Source of the DNA: Hypsibius dujardini
Lineage: Eukaryota; Tardigrada; Eutardigrada; Parachela; Hypsibiidae
Assembly (NCBI GenBank): GCA_001579985.1
Contig: LRSR01000649.1
Span: 1 to 64,000, forward strand
Direction: 5' to 3'
DNA: 64,000 nucleotides
Shown: piece after piece, positions 47,596 to 60,846 of the stretch
Layout of the letters: the number at the start of each line of letters is the position of its first letter
Numbering within the stretch: the stretch's first letter is position 1
Notes under the pieces: model-generated
Seen by the model: only the letters and a program-made list of their open reading frames with translations
Told to the model about the DNA's origin: nothing
Database searches by the model: none
Position numbers and translations under genes: made by a program

Positions 47596-50500
47596 ATGAA
47601 GAATTATTTGGCGCTTATTGTATTATGGACGGCAGTGGTTAATTGTCTCTCCAGTTCGCCCACATCCCGGCCGAGGATCATCTTACGGGGCGGCGGTGCC
47701 AGCCTACCATCAAGTGTCTACAAGGTCAGTTGAGGGTCATTTCGTTTTTATTCTTCTTTCTTTTGTCATCGTCACAACATTGGTCTCCAATCAATTACAA
47801 GATAAAGAAATGGTTTTCATCAGAACGGCGAGATGGCTTAACAAGTAGGGAATGCCTAAAGTCCCCACCTGTCTCCCCATCACAAACGTCTACTGGCCCC
47901 ACCTTTTTGTTTATGATTTATTTACAGACAACCCCACCTACTGTTAGTTAGGCTATAGGCCCCGCGTTTTGAAACATCTTTGCTGAGGACTATCATGTAT
48001 TTTAGCAGAACTATTTCATAAATCTACACTAGTTCTTAATGCCCTCGAATGAGGGTGGGCCCAATGCCGATAATCAAGTAACTCTGTATGCTGGGTCAAC
48101 GCATTTCTCATCGAGGGCGACCTGAAAGAGTCTTACCAATCCACAGTGAATTTCACTAAAGGATCCCAGCAGTATTAAAAACAACATACTACAATTTCGT
48201 TGTATACTCCTAGGCACGGATTGATTTTGTGATTCAGTTGCCCATTGGTTGTCTCCTACGGTGCTAAAATCTTGGGAGGCAGGAACAAAATATAAAGATA
48301 GCTGATCTTAGATCGTAACTAACTCTCCAACTATAAAAAAGGTGGGGTCTACGGTTAAGTCGAAAAGGTCCCTGGGATTATCATATCCATAAATGAATGC
48401 TGAGAACTATAGACAAACGGTAGAGAAAAGGTCGGGGCAATAGACTTTGGTGGGGTGTGGTAGGGACTATAGTTTCATCCTCAAAATTAGCCCGATCCAT
48501 TGAGGAAACTGACACTGAAATTTTGTCTTTTGCCAGTCCGTTTCTTAATTAACCGTGATATTTAATACGTGCCCACAATATATAAAACAGGTGTGGAAAC
48601 CGGTGTATCAAGCGTACCGTTCAGTGTACTCGGATTTGGATTTAACCTATCAGGCCGTCGGCAGCGGTGACGGGATCAAGAAGTTCGTGCAAGGACTATA
48701 CGATTACGCCGGGTCGGATGAAGATTTGGACGAAGCAGATTACGCCAACAACACCGATTTTCAGCTCTTTCCATCCTTCGCAGGGTAATTTAATATCTAA
48801 TTAATCCACTCATGACTTTTTCTTTACAGTGCTCCATCCACATGTGTGCGTCTTTATTAATTTCTTGGTGGCCTTTCAAATATCTAGGCCGATTGCAATT
48901 GCCTACAATATACCGGAAATATTCCCCAATTCCCAAGTGCCCGGTTCCGGGGGAAACGCCACCGGAAATCTCAACTTAACCCGTGAAAATCTGGTCGGCA
49001 TTTTTAACGGATCAATACGCTATTGGAACGATTCGCAGTTGGTAGCCAACAACAGTGATCTGCAGTTCGTTCAAGAGCCAATTATCGTAGTCGTCCGGAA
49101 TGATGCGTCAGGGACGACCAGCATCATCACCAGGGCTTTGGCGTCCTTCAGCGCCAACTGGCCGATACCCTTCCAGATTTTCAGCGACGGTAAGCTTCTT
49201 TCTTTTCAGGAAAATGGATTTTGGGGATTGCAAAAACACAGTGTATGTAGCCTGCTTATTGTAATTTCCGGACTGACAAAAAGATATTTTTTGGTGAAGG
49301 TTGTACGAAGGCTGGGTTGCCCCGCAAATGGAACTTAGCCTTGAATCTGCATTGCGCCGCGCAAACCCGCGGCTTATCCTCGTATCTGCTGAACACAAAG
49401 TACTCAATCGGATATGTCGGATCATCCGAGGCACGGGACGCCTTGTTGCCGGATGCGCGACTGTTGAACCAGGATAACAACTGGGTCCGTCCTACCGTGG
49501 AGACAACTCAGGCCGCTATGGAAAACGTCTCAACCGCTTTAGGCTCTCGCCTCACGGGATCCCTAGTCAATGCACCTGGGCCGCGGTCGTACCCCATTGC
49601 AGGCTACACCTACATCATCATCCGCAAGAACACCATGCAGAACTGCACAACCGCCATGGAGCTCTACCGGATGTTCAGCTTCTTACTTGAGAACCCATTA
49701 GCTCAGAGCATTGTCATCGATCAAATTAACGCACCGCTCAGTGTTGTCGTCTTAAGGTATGACATCATCTTTTCTTTGGGTGTCATGACGATTCCGTACT
49801 CCTGGCACATTAGAGAAAAGGTTCCATGAGGCCAAGATATAGATAGATTGTATACCCACCGTTTGGCAAGAACTTGATTTATGTTATTCCCGGCCCGACT
49901 GGGCGTCCTATCAAGTCTATCGACTTGGCTGAGGAAACAGAGCTATGGACGCTAATTAAACGTGTCTGCCTGAGACTGTCTGAGGGCGGGTATACAGATA
50001 TTAATAAAGCTTAATATATATTAGATGTATTAAATATATAAGATATATAAAATATATATTAGAATATATATGATATATACATATAATATATAGTTTATAT
50101 ATATAATATATATATATGTAAGATATTAGATCTTAATCGCGGTTTAAAATTAACTAGAAGCTAAATATATTGACGGAAGGCTTGACTGAGGTTCGAGAGG
50201 TCGAGCGAGCAATCCACAGACAGGCGGCTTGACGATAGGACAGGAATAGGGAACGCTCGAAAGACAAAGTGAAGAATCGCTCCACAACGTTGCACGGGAA
50301 GGGGATTATCGGAGCAGAGAATGGTAGACGGGGGCCTTGAACAAAACGGTTTCTATCAATGAAAATATTGAAGGTTAAAGAGATTGCCATGAGGTGTAGT
50401 GATTAGATGGCACTATGGATGTCATGAAACTAAGATGGAGTGGCATTGGTCTTTGGAGGAATGAGTTCGGTATGGTCAGGGGGCGTTCCACCAGGGACAT

Positions 50501-53500
50501 TTCGCATAGCTTTGCAGGGTTTCTGTCCATCCACATATCCATCCCTACGACTGATTCTGCCACACCCCATTGAGAAAGTTTAAGTATGACGTGACTTTCT
50601 CAAGAACCGTTTTTGAAATTTTGAACAGTGTGACTGGAAGATGCATGTAGTGCTGTCCGTAATTGGTTTGATGTGTCTGATGCTTGGCAATCCATTGTAC
50701 ATATAGTGCATACCGTAGCGCATTCTGCGACTATAAGCTTCAAAAAATCAATCAATCAAGAAAGCCAAACGAAAGTATCAGCACTCCTACGTACTACATA
50801 CGTATTCGCAACGCTTCATACCGAAGCGCAGAGACTTTGCAAAAAGCCACGCCCATAGAGCAACTTGTTGCTCCATACCGTAGACGTGTTTCGCACTCTC
50901 AGGTTCAACTGCATGCCTTGCTGAATTACTTGTCCTTTTAGGCAAGTGAAACAGCGCGCTTTAGCTGAAATGACGTGTGGCGGTGTGGCAGTCAGCGACT
51001 TGGTTACCACCAACATGGCCATCGAAGACGGCAGCATCGATGCGTGGAAACTCCCCGTCATGGTGGTGGGTGCGTTGCTTGGAGCGGCTCTCCTCATGAT
51101 GGCCGTCTTCTACCTCTACGTCCAGTACACCCACAACCGCAGCGCCCTCCGACATACTTTTATCGTCGCCCTCAACGTGGTGGACGGGGCGACCAAGTCG
51201 ATGGGCTCGGTGGCGACGATGAACTCGAACAACTCCTCCAAAACGCAGATGATTGACACGATGGATTGGGCAACCAGTGCCGGCGCTGTCGTGGTCAAGA
51301 TTAAGGGCGGCGAACATTATCTCTTGCGGAAAATGTGTTTTCACTTGACGCCCGATATGATGCAGTGGTCAACGAAGGTTGCCATCGTCCGGTTGAAGGA
51401 GAAGCTAAACCATGCTAATTTGATGAAGCTGGTGGGCATTTCCTTTCATGACGGCAAGTGGAAACTCGTCACGAGTTGCCCCAATAAAGGCCGGCTACAA
51501 GATATTCTACAAGCGGGAAAGTATCATCTCGATTCGGTTTTTCGATATTCCATCTTGACGGACGCGGCGGAAGGGATGATTTATTTGCATAAAAACGGTA
51601 TCGTTCATGGGCAGTTGACCTCCAATAGTTGTTACATCGATGCCAGGTGGAACGTGCTCATCGGGGATTGGGAGCAGTTTGCGCTGCATAAAGCTCAACG
51701 TGTACAATTTGTTGCTTTTGAGACAGAGTATTCCGCAATCCCGGGAGGTATGAGACTACACCAGTGAATTCTGTCACATGATTGTCCTACTGTGTGTTTG
51801 CTGCTACCGTTCATGGTGTTCCAGCCTGTTCAATATTTTTATATGGTCCTGGGTATTTTGTTCATTTTCTCTAACCTGCAGTGAGCAGTTTAATAGTAGA
51901 GGAACTGAAGTATTACATTTTTTATCGTTTCATTATATCTCGTTCTTTTCTGTCCTGTTCTTTTCTTTTCTGTTCTGTTTTGTTCTGTTCTATTCTGTTT
52001 TATTTAATTCTGGTCTGGTCTGTTCTCGTCCGTTCTTTCCTGCTAAGCTGGGTTCCTTTTTGCACTGCTCAATCCCAGACATGTGTGGTCGATTCCAATC
52101 GGTTCTATTGTGTTGTCTGGTGTATGCTTTTCTGTAATGAATCATTCTCGGTCATATCTGCTCTCTTTGGAGCAAGTCTTCAATCCGTTTTATCCCAATC
52201 GAATATATCGTCAGGTTTATATATATTTATGTTTAATGAGTCATAAATAAATGAATTTTACTTTTGTTTTTCAGCGCCCGAAAAAGATGTCTCCGAGTAC
52301 GCGCAATACCTTCGCTGTCTCTATTGGACCGCACCGGAAGCAATCCTCCGGGATCATAAGGATATCTTTATTGTGACGAATCCGGACAAGTCGGCCGATG
52401 TCTACAGCTACGGTGTGATTGCCTTTGAAGTATTCACCGATTTAATGCCTTACGAGAACGCCCATGATCACGATGCCATTAGCCGACCGTACCACATTCT
52501 GGCAGCCGTCAAAATGGACCATCTTCGACCGACCATTCCCCCTGACACGGTCCTAAACTCTGTCCATGCGACAAATCTCATGCAGGCGACGTGGAAAAAG
52601 GAGCCCAACCAACGACCAAACTTCCCAGAAATTCTAAAGATGATACGAATAGCCAATCCCAAAAGCCGCAGCATCATTGATTCTATGATGCAAGCGGTGG
52701 AGGCCTATGCCCAAGGCCTGGAAGATAAAGTGGCGGAGCGCACGAAAGAGCTGGAAAAGCTGACACACAATATGGAGTCTCTCCTTCACAGCATGTTGCC
52801 TTCTTCCATTGCGGATAAACTAGCTAAAGGCCTTGCAGTTGAACCGGAGTTCTACGAGTCCAGCACTTTATTCTTCTCGGACATTGTTGGCTTCACGAGC
52901 CTTGCAGCTGTTTCAGCTCCCATCGATATTGTCACACTCTTGAATGACCTTTACTCGGGTAAGACTCTTGCTTTTACATCGGAATTTTGCTTCTTGATGT
53001 GAAAAAGGTGTTGATCGTTGCAGCATTCGACGGAGTGATCCAACGATTCGATGTGTATAAAGTTGAGACGATTGGAGATTCGTACATGTGCATTTCGGGT
53101 CTTCCAAATCGAAATGGAAGTGAGCATGCTAACCAGATTGCTTCCATGTCTTTGGACATGCTCTTCACCGTCACTACCATTCCTATCAAGCATATACCGG
53201 AAAAGAAACTGCAGATCCGGATAGGCGCTCATACGGGAGCCGTCGTCGCGGGGGTCGTCGGCATCACAATGCCTCGTTACTGCCTGTTTGGGGACACTGG
53301 TAGGAATGGAAAGGGAGAATGGTGTCTATTGTCCGACCGATTATGCTGTTAGCTCTGACCAAACAACTTACCGATCGATTTTGCAGTAAATACTGCGTCA
53401 AGGATGGAGAGTTCCTCGCTGCCGATGCGAATTCAAATATCGGAAGCCACGGAGGCGCTATTGGAAACGCTCCAAGTGTATAAAATTGTCGCCCGGGGTG

Positions 53501-53710
53501 AATTCAATATCAAGGTACTTTTGATTCAATAGAACGTGAAAGGAACACTCGTTGTTATGGTCTCTGACGTGGTTTGTTTGGCAGGGGAAGGGCATGATGA
53601 AAACGTTCTGGCTCGTTGGTAAACAAGGCTACACGAATCCGCTGCCGATACTGGATCCGGCGGACGACGAACGCCTTGCCAGTTTGCTGGATAAGAACCA
53701 AGTGAAATGA
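47596..53710 (+). CDS. GC-C: receptor guanylyl cyclase with PstS-like ectodomain
   Basis: Nine exons: 47596-47724, 48591-48784, 48888-49189, 49300-49756, 50942-51747, 52275-52958, 53024-53299, 53387-53514, 53585-53710; 1,033 codons in phase. Signal peptide [20 protein letters not shown]. The ectodomain is the closest of the set to bacterial PstS at the anion site: [24 protein letters not shown] (cf. IGSSGGVKQI), [11 protein letters not shown] (Asp where GC-A/B/E have Asn) and [12 protein letters not shown] (cf. RADGSGTS). TM is [20 protein letters not shown]. Pseudokinase, helix ([12 protein letters not shown]) and cyclase ([33 protein letters not shown]) are intact. The 5' part of exon 7 is nearly identical to the other copies, but after about 53190 the DNA turns distinct while the protein stays similar. 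Introns hold an AT-rich tract and a (TTCTG)n tract. A candidate AATAAA follows the stop by 73 bases. Confidence 0.93.
49990..50125. repeat. AT-rich (TATA)n tract, GC-C intron 4
   Basis: Almost pure ATATAT/TTAGATATA sequence in the 1.2 kb intron between GC-C exons 4 and 5. Confidence 0.85.
51945..52060. repeat. (TTCTG)n pentanucleotide tract, GC-C intron 5
   Basis: TTCTGTTCTGTTT-like units, the reverse-complement motif of the AGAAC tract at 45020-45200. Confidence 0.75.
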
Positions 53711-54655
53711 TTTTTATAATTTTTTGCCTTATACTTGCCTGGGCTCGCTTTCGTTGTACGTGTTGAGGCCTTTAAATTTCCGAATAAATTAAAAGCTGAA
53801 AGAAGCTGACAAATTAAGGTTCACAACTATTTTTTCAGCACAATGACAGTTAGAGTGTGATCTCGTTGTTCTACCACTAACTACTTCATCTTTTTCGCGC
53901 TCACCGCTCAATTTCCGGCTCTCCGACTGCTCTACAATTTCGGCTTCCTAATCTTTCCGTCGATTGGTTTTGCAGCAATATCGCCGTCCTTCCGACAGGC
54001 CGTTATAATCATGGCATAACGAAGAAAGAACGGCAGGTGAGCCGAACCTACTGTTCGAAGCTAGGCCGCCGAACACTAGAGTAGAGAACAATTGGCAAGG
54101 ACGAGTCAAGCGGAAGCCCCGATAAATCGCCTATTCTCCAACCGAGTGACGGAGATTTAGACCGACAGGCATGCAACTCTTACGACGGACGAATGCCCAC
54201 CACCTCATAACACTGCGTGACCAAAAAGCTCTTAAGTCTGAAAAGAGCGAATATTACGGTCATGCGTCATGTGTACCACATTTTCCTAGAGTTATAAATT
54301 AATCGATCGATAATTCTGAAATTGTCGGACGTGTGGAACAAGCAGTTTCACATTTTACATGCTGGCCGACCCTTCGAGAATTTTCTTTCGTCCATTAAGA
54401 AAATGTGCTTCATCCGTTCATCCCTGCCGATCATAACGTGCTGTGAGTGACCGTGCTCGTGTCGATAGCATCACTTCCCTCGGGCACTCATGCTTGAGTT
54501 TTCTTTCATGGCAAATAAACACGCTATACTAATATTTGTGCAATCATACTAGCCCTTCGTTATAAACGTACACAGCTGTTAACACGCTGCTTAGGATAAC
54601 ATTCCCTTAATCTGTTCGGTATATTCCTCTTTGGATATCTAAGCGACCTTGTAGG
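53711..54655. other. Spacer GC-C to GC-D
   Basis: About 0.9 kb: GC-C 3' UTR and GC-D promoter. No further gene or recognisable repeat is seen. Confidence 0.5.
53783..53788 (+). terminator. Candidate GC-C poly(A) signal
   Basis: AATAAA 73 bases after the GC-C stop codon; plausible position, not proven. Confidence 0.4.
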
Positions 54656-57600
54656 ATGGAGCTTCAGTTTAGATTTATGATGTGGACCGCAATGGGTAGT
54701 CCAGGCCTGTGTCTGTCGACAAAGACCAAGGTCATGATACAAGCTGGTGGATCCAGCTTATCGTCCAACGTTTACAGGGTTAGTAAGTCTTTTCCGTATA
54801 ACCAAACTTTTAACTAGATGGGTAGAGAATAAATAGATTTACGAACAAATAAACAGATATGGAAGCCAGTGTACCAAGCATACCGCTCGAAATACTCGGA
54901 CGTGGATCTCTCATACCAGTCCATCGACAGCCGCGACGGGATCAAACGCTTCAAAGCTGGACTGTTTGATTACGTCGGCTTGGATGAAGACCTGACGGAC
55001 GCGGACTACGCCAATCACTCGGACTATCAACTCTTCCCATCCTTTGCAGTGTAGGTTTCTTGTGACATATTTTTTAATCGTAACCTTACTACATACACAC
55101 TATTTTGGCATCTGTCCAGGCCCATAGCGATTGCCTATAATATTCCGGAAATCTTTGCCACTTCCGAGGTGCCCGGTTCCGGAGGAAACGCATCAAAAAA
55201 TCTCAACTTGACACGTGACAATCTACTAGGCATATTTAGCGGGTCCATACGCTTTTGGAATGATTCGCAGCTGGTGGTCAACAACAGCGTCCTTGAAAAG
55301 GTCAATGAGGCAATCATCGTCGCGGTGCGAAAAGACGCGTCAGGAACTACCAGCATTCTGACCAAGGCTTTAGCTGCTTTTAGTGTGGACTCTTCCAAAC
55401 CTTTTGAGGTTTTCAGTGAAGGTATCAGTTCGGTAGGACTACGCGGAGTGAATGTGATTAAAGAGATCAAATCGTATAGCCGCTTGTTAGTAATCAGCTA
55501 AAACACTTTGTAAGAGCTGCAGAAGTTGAATAAATTTAGTCCTTCTCCAGTAATAAGCAAAAACAACTGTAACACATATTTTAGACCTTTGATTATTCTT
55601 TCATTTGAATAACAAGGCGCGTTTTCGCAAGACTTACAAGGAAAGGGACCCAAACTGGAGGATGAAATCCTACAGGTTGGTCGATCTTACGTCTGGATAT
55701 TCTCCGGGCTCATAATGGGCGGCTGGATCCCTCTGCAATTTCCAATATCTATGATAGAACTGAATCCACAAAGTCGATAAACAGTAAACACTACCTATGA
55801 TTACTACATTACGAATATTTTCTGCCTTCCAAAGGAACGTCGTTTGATTCTGACATATCGTTTACATCTACTGCTAATGTAAATCAACAGACAATGTTCT
55901 GTAGCTCGCTCATGTATGATAGATTCAATCGTTCCTTTGACAAATGAGAGCGCGTTAAAAATATTTTTTCCACAGGTTGTACGAAAACAGGCATACCCCT
56001 CAAATGGAGTTCAGCTTTAAAGGTCCACTGCGCCGCGCAAACTCGCGGTTTATCCGCATACCTGATGAACACAAAGTACTCCATTGGGTATATCGGATCA
56101 TCTGAGGCGCGGGATGCTTTGCTGCCGGATGCGCGCATCCTTAACCGAGACAACAACTGGGTCCGCCCAACCGTGGAGACAACACAAGCCGCTATGGATA
56201 ATGTACAGATATATACACATGTCTTATGCATCTATAATGATGTATATAGTGTGTATATGTAATAACGAATATGATGTAATAAACATAGCTCTCAACCGAT
56301 TTGGGCGCTCGCTTGACTGGTTCGCTCGTTAACGCCCCAGGATTTGAATCATACCCCATTGCCGGCTACACCTACATCTTAATTCGCCGCACTATCACGA
56401 CGGGCAACTGCACATCAGCGATGGAACTGTATCGGTAGGGATCCAAAAATAAACTAAGCCAACAAATTTGCTGGAATAACAGAAAAACTATTAGCTACGA
56501 ATTATTAAGTAGTTAAATACGTTACAGTAGTTTTAAAAATGTGAATTTTTAATTACTTATTCTGAGTTGGAAAACTGAAACGGTAGTTATTGTAGCTGAT
56601 TTATTAAAGATGATTGTTAAAGATGTTATTAATGAAGATTGTTATTAAAGATGATTGTTAAAGAAAACCGTTTTACAACGCCTAAATGACTTTCTTTATA
56701 TGAATTATTTTTATAATATAGTTTATTTTGTCGTGTTGCTAACGCCTAAAATAAAAGCACTTATATCCGGTAGATATCAATGTTGTCGTATTTTCGTTGA
56801 ATAGGATGTTCAGCTTTCTGTTGGATAGCAGATTAGCAAAGAGCATTGTCACGGATCTTATCAATGCTCCCCTCAGCGGAATGGTGTTGAAGCAGGTCAA
56901 AAAGCACGCCCTATCCGAAATGCGGTGTCAAGGGGAGGCGGTGAGTGAGCTTGTCGCGGTAAGGACCTCCATCGAAAACGGCTCTTATGACGCGTGGAAA
57001 GTTCCCGTAATCGTGCTTTCGGCACTGTTTGGAGTGGCGCTTATTGTGCTGACCGTTTTTCTCCTCTACGTCAAGTATAAGCAGAATCGGAGCGCCCTTC
57101 GGAATGCCTTCGTTATTCGACTGAACGTCGTGGAAACGGCGAAATCGGTAGGCTCCTTATATACCGTAGCCAGCGCGAACACGTCCAAGAACAACAACTC
57201 CAAGACACAGACACATGACACGATGGACTGGGCAACCGGAACCGATATGGATGTCGTCAAGGTTGTCGGTGGGGAACAGTTTTTAGTGCGAACAATGTGT
57301 GTCCACTTGCTGCCGGACACGATGTTGTGGCCAACTAAAGTCACCGTTGTCCGGATGAAAGAGAAATTGACCCACGCTAATGTAATGAAACTGATAGGCG
57401 TTTCCTTTCATGACGGCAAGTGGAAACTCGTCACAAATTGTCCCAATAAAGGCCGGCTTCAAGATATCCTCCATGCGGGAAAGTACCATCTCGATGCAGT
57501 CTTTCGGTATTCCATCTTGACGGATGCGGCGGATGGGATGAATTATCTTCACAAAAATGACATTATTCATGGACAATTAACCTCAAATAGCTGCTACATC

Positions 57601-59226
57601 GATGCGAGGTGAAATGTTGTGGTGGGGGATTGGGAACAATACACCTTACATAAAGCGCAGAGCGTTCAGTTTAGAGGTTTTGAGTCAGAATATACGGAAG
57701 TGAATGCAGGTATAGAGTAAACAGACCCGGTGCTCACTATGTCTGTCTGTCTACTCGATTAATTGGTCGTTGTCTGGATTTCGCTCTGTTAGTACAGTCC
57801 TCGTAACATCTCTGCTATTTTTGTGCAATGCCAGAGAACGATATGTCGGACTTTGCCGAGTATCTTCGATGTCTTTACTGGACAGCACCAGAAGCTCTCG
57901 CTAGAGACCAAAACAACATGTACATTGTTTGTCAGCCGGAAAAGCCATCCGACGTCTACAGCTATGGAATGATAGCTTTTGAAGTTCTCACCGAGTTGAT
58001 GCCCTTTGAAAATACAGTGGAACTGGACGCCATAAGCCAACCGTTCTACCTTCTGGCTGCGGTCAAGATGAACAACCTTCGGCCAATCATCCCAACGGAG
58101 ACTCTGCTGAACTCCGTACATCTAAGCAACGTCATCCGAGCGACCTGGAAAAAGGAACCACCGTTGCGACCAAGCTTCGCCGATATTCAGAAGCTAATGG
58201 GAGTAGCCAATCCAAAACATCGGAGTATCATTGACTCTATGATGCAGGCGATTGAAGTGTATGCGCAGCGTTTAGAGGAGAAGGTTGCGGAACGCACTAA
58301 AGAACTTGAGAAATTGACTGATAATATGGAGTCGCTCCTGCATAGTATGTTGCCGCCTTCGATTGCGGATAAACTAGCCAAAGGCCTAACAGTTGAGCCG
58401 GAGTTTTACGACTCGAGCACAATCTTCTTCTCGGACATTGTCGGTTTCACGAGCCTTTCGGCTGCCTCATCTCCCATCGATATTGTCACCTTATTGAATG
58501 ATCTTTACTCGGGTAAGACTTTTGCTTTTATGTCGCAACCTTTTTTGGTGTGAAAAAGGTGTTGATCGTTGCAGCATTCGACGGAGTGATCCAACGATTC
58601 GATGTGTATAAAGTTGAGACGATTGGAGATTCGTACATGTGCATTTCGGGTCTTCCAAATCGAAATGGAAGTGAGCATGCTAACCAGATTGCTTCCATGT
58701 CTTTGGACATGCTCTTCACCGTCACTACCATTCCTATTCGACATATGCCTGAAAGAAAACTCCAAATTAGAATTGGAGCTCACACGGGAGCAGTCGTGGC
58801 AGGGGTTGTCGGAATTACCATGCCTCGTTACTGTCTTTTCGGAGATTCCGGTAATTATACTGTCTGAAAAGTTGAGACATTTTAACGAAACCATTTGTTG
58901 AACAGTGAATACAGCTTCACGGATGGAAAGTTCCTCGCTTCCCATGAGGATCCAAATATCGGAGGCGACCAGATTGCTTTTGGAATTCCTCAACATTTAT
59001 ATCATTGTCACAAGGGGTGCTTTCACTATCAAGGTACCTCATTTTATAGGTATTTATACTGTGCATTGCGAGGCGTTGATATCGGAACGTTAAATTGCAG
59101 GGGAAGGGAATCATGAAAACCTACTGGCTTGTTGGCAAACAAGGCTATGCTAACCCGCTGCCGACGTTGGACCCAACGCAAGATGAACAACTTGCTCTTT
59201 TACTCGATGAAGCTCAACTAAAATGA
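54656..59226 (+). CDS. GC-D: PstS-like receptor guanylyl cyclase with in-frame TGA
   Basis: Ten exons: 54656-54778, 54857-55050, 55120-55421, 55976-56202, 56289-56434, 56805-57709, 57835-58512, 58575-58850, 58906-59033, 59101-59226; they join in phase to 1,034 codons plus stop. Codon 600 (57610-57612) is TGA where the other copies have TGG, in the pseudokinase motif [14 protein letters not shown]. Everything downstream is open and keeps all cyclase residues ([32 protein letters not shown]), so the stop is recent, a sequencing error, or the gene makes a receptor truncated before the cyclase. Ectodomain: [37 protein letters not shown]. Exon layout is unique: an 86-bp intron splits DN from LSTDLG, another splits YR from MFSF, and there is no intron between ectodomain end and TM. 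The start Met is followed by a weaker signal sequence than in the other copies. Confidence 0.85.
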
Positions 59227-60846
59227 GCACTAGTTATTGTTTCCACTTGGATGATATGAGAGTATACGTTAACTTTGAGTTGTTCCGCTCAGACAGAACT
59301 AAGTCTTCATCTATGAAGCATATTCTCTGAAAACAACAGTTGGATTTGTCCTATATTTTGCCATGATGCCAGATTCAATCATTATCGCAAAAAAGTAACC
59401 CACAAATCGGTATCTACTGAATTCGTTAGACGTTTGATTTTCTAACCTCCGTTCTTCTCTCACCTTGTGCCGTAAGAGTTAATTTGCCTTTAAACTCCTT
59501 ATGGAAAGTGACGAAGGACATTGCAGTCTTCATTCTGAAGGATTCAGTCAACATTTACATAACCATTTAAATTTCCGAGAGCCTCACAAGCCAATTTTTT
59601 TTATTCTCTTGCTCTATTTATGTTAAAACCAGTCTGTGTTATCATGTAGTACATCTTACCTGTTTCCCTATCTCTCATATGCTTATACAGTAGCTAACAC
59701 GTTCTTTCAGTGTCTATGTGGCAACTCAGTTTGCGCTAGCGATGGCATCAAATGACAAACATTTCGATTTGATTTGATGATTTGATTTGATTTGAATTTG
59801 AAACCATTTGACATTTGATTTGATTTTGATTTGACGGCGCCTTTGAAACGTAAAAACTTCAAAGCGTTTTCTTCGTTTTTTGCCTTTTCGCAATTGCTAA
59901 GACTTCAAATGTGTACAATTTCAATCAATTTAATGTTTATTGCAATAAGGTACGCTCAAGAATGACATCACTGCCGGTTCTTCTACTAATTAACTTGGGT
60001 ATCCAGTTTCCACAATGTAAACTACCCAACAGGTAATATTAATTACACTACTATCGGATTCGTTTACTCAACAAGTTTTAATATACTAGTACTCTTAATC
60101 AGGTTTGTTACTGTTAACGGGGGCGGCAAAGAAATAGTATAATTTTTATGCTTAAAATGGAATAAAATGTACAAAATATATTTTAATCATACCGAAAAAC
60201 GCCAGTTAGGAACTTGAAATCTATCTTATACTGATTTGCAACCATAAATGCGTTAAGACGGACGGAAAATTAGTTGGTCTGGTCCATTTTTGAAAGAAAA
60301 GTTATGCTAAAAATAACCAAAAAAAATCAAAATCAAATCAAATGACTTTCATATCAAAAGAGACCCCCATTTGATTTGATTTGATTTGAATTTGACATTT
60401 GACATTTGATGCCATCCATAGTTTGCGCGAGTTTAAAATTTATATTTAATAAAGTATTATTTATGTAGCTCAAGCAATTACTAAACATGCTATGAGCAAC
60501 TAAGGAAATTTCGAAGCTACCATGTCCATGGCATGCATAACTATCTAAATGCCCTATAAATACACTGATTTTTCGCCAATTATCGATCTCAGCAACAGCA
60601 GCTGAGCTCCGTATTTAATGATGATCGTGTCGTCCATCGGTGAATCCCGGGCAGTATACGGTACATTATCTAGCTCTCTCAACGGTAGTTTGAGGACCTT
60701 CATATGTACACTGTATGTACTGTACGTGAACGATCATCCGTGTACCATATCCACCCATGATCATAATCCGGTACACTTACGGTAAAGCTCAATTCGATGC
60801 ATAAACTTCTTCCGGTTTTTCTTTCAAGGTTTAACGCAACTGAAAC
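59227..60846. other. Spacer GC-D to GC-E
   Basis: About 1.6 kb, of which 684 bp is the hAT-like element at 59737-60420. The rest should hold the GC-D 3' UTR and the GC-E promoter; no exon is seen. Confidence 0.5.
59737..60420. mobile_element. Non-autonomous hAT-like element (684 bp)
   Basis: The element starts TAGCGATGGCATCAAAT and ends ATTTGATGCCATCCATA, which are inverted repeats. It is flanked on both sides by the identical 8-mer GTTTGCGC (59729-59736 and 60421-60428). An 8-bp target duplication with TAGGGATG-like ends is the hAT superfamily signature. The inside has no coding capacity and is rich in TTGAT/ATCAA repeats next to each end. Confidence 0.75.

Noticed and set aside
51778-52246. 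Open frames with Phe/Cys/Ser repeats between GC-C exons 5 and 6.
   Set aside because: They translate the (TTCTG)n tract inside an intron defined by good donor and acceptor sites.
58505-58996. Conserved antisense open frames opposite the cyclase exon in GC-A to GC-D (also 37693-38130, 43733-44176, 52951-53232).
   Set aside because: They recur only because the sense exon is nearly identical in the copies; the sense frame carries the cyclase motifs.
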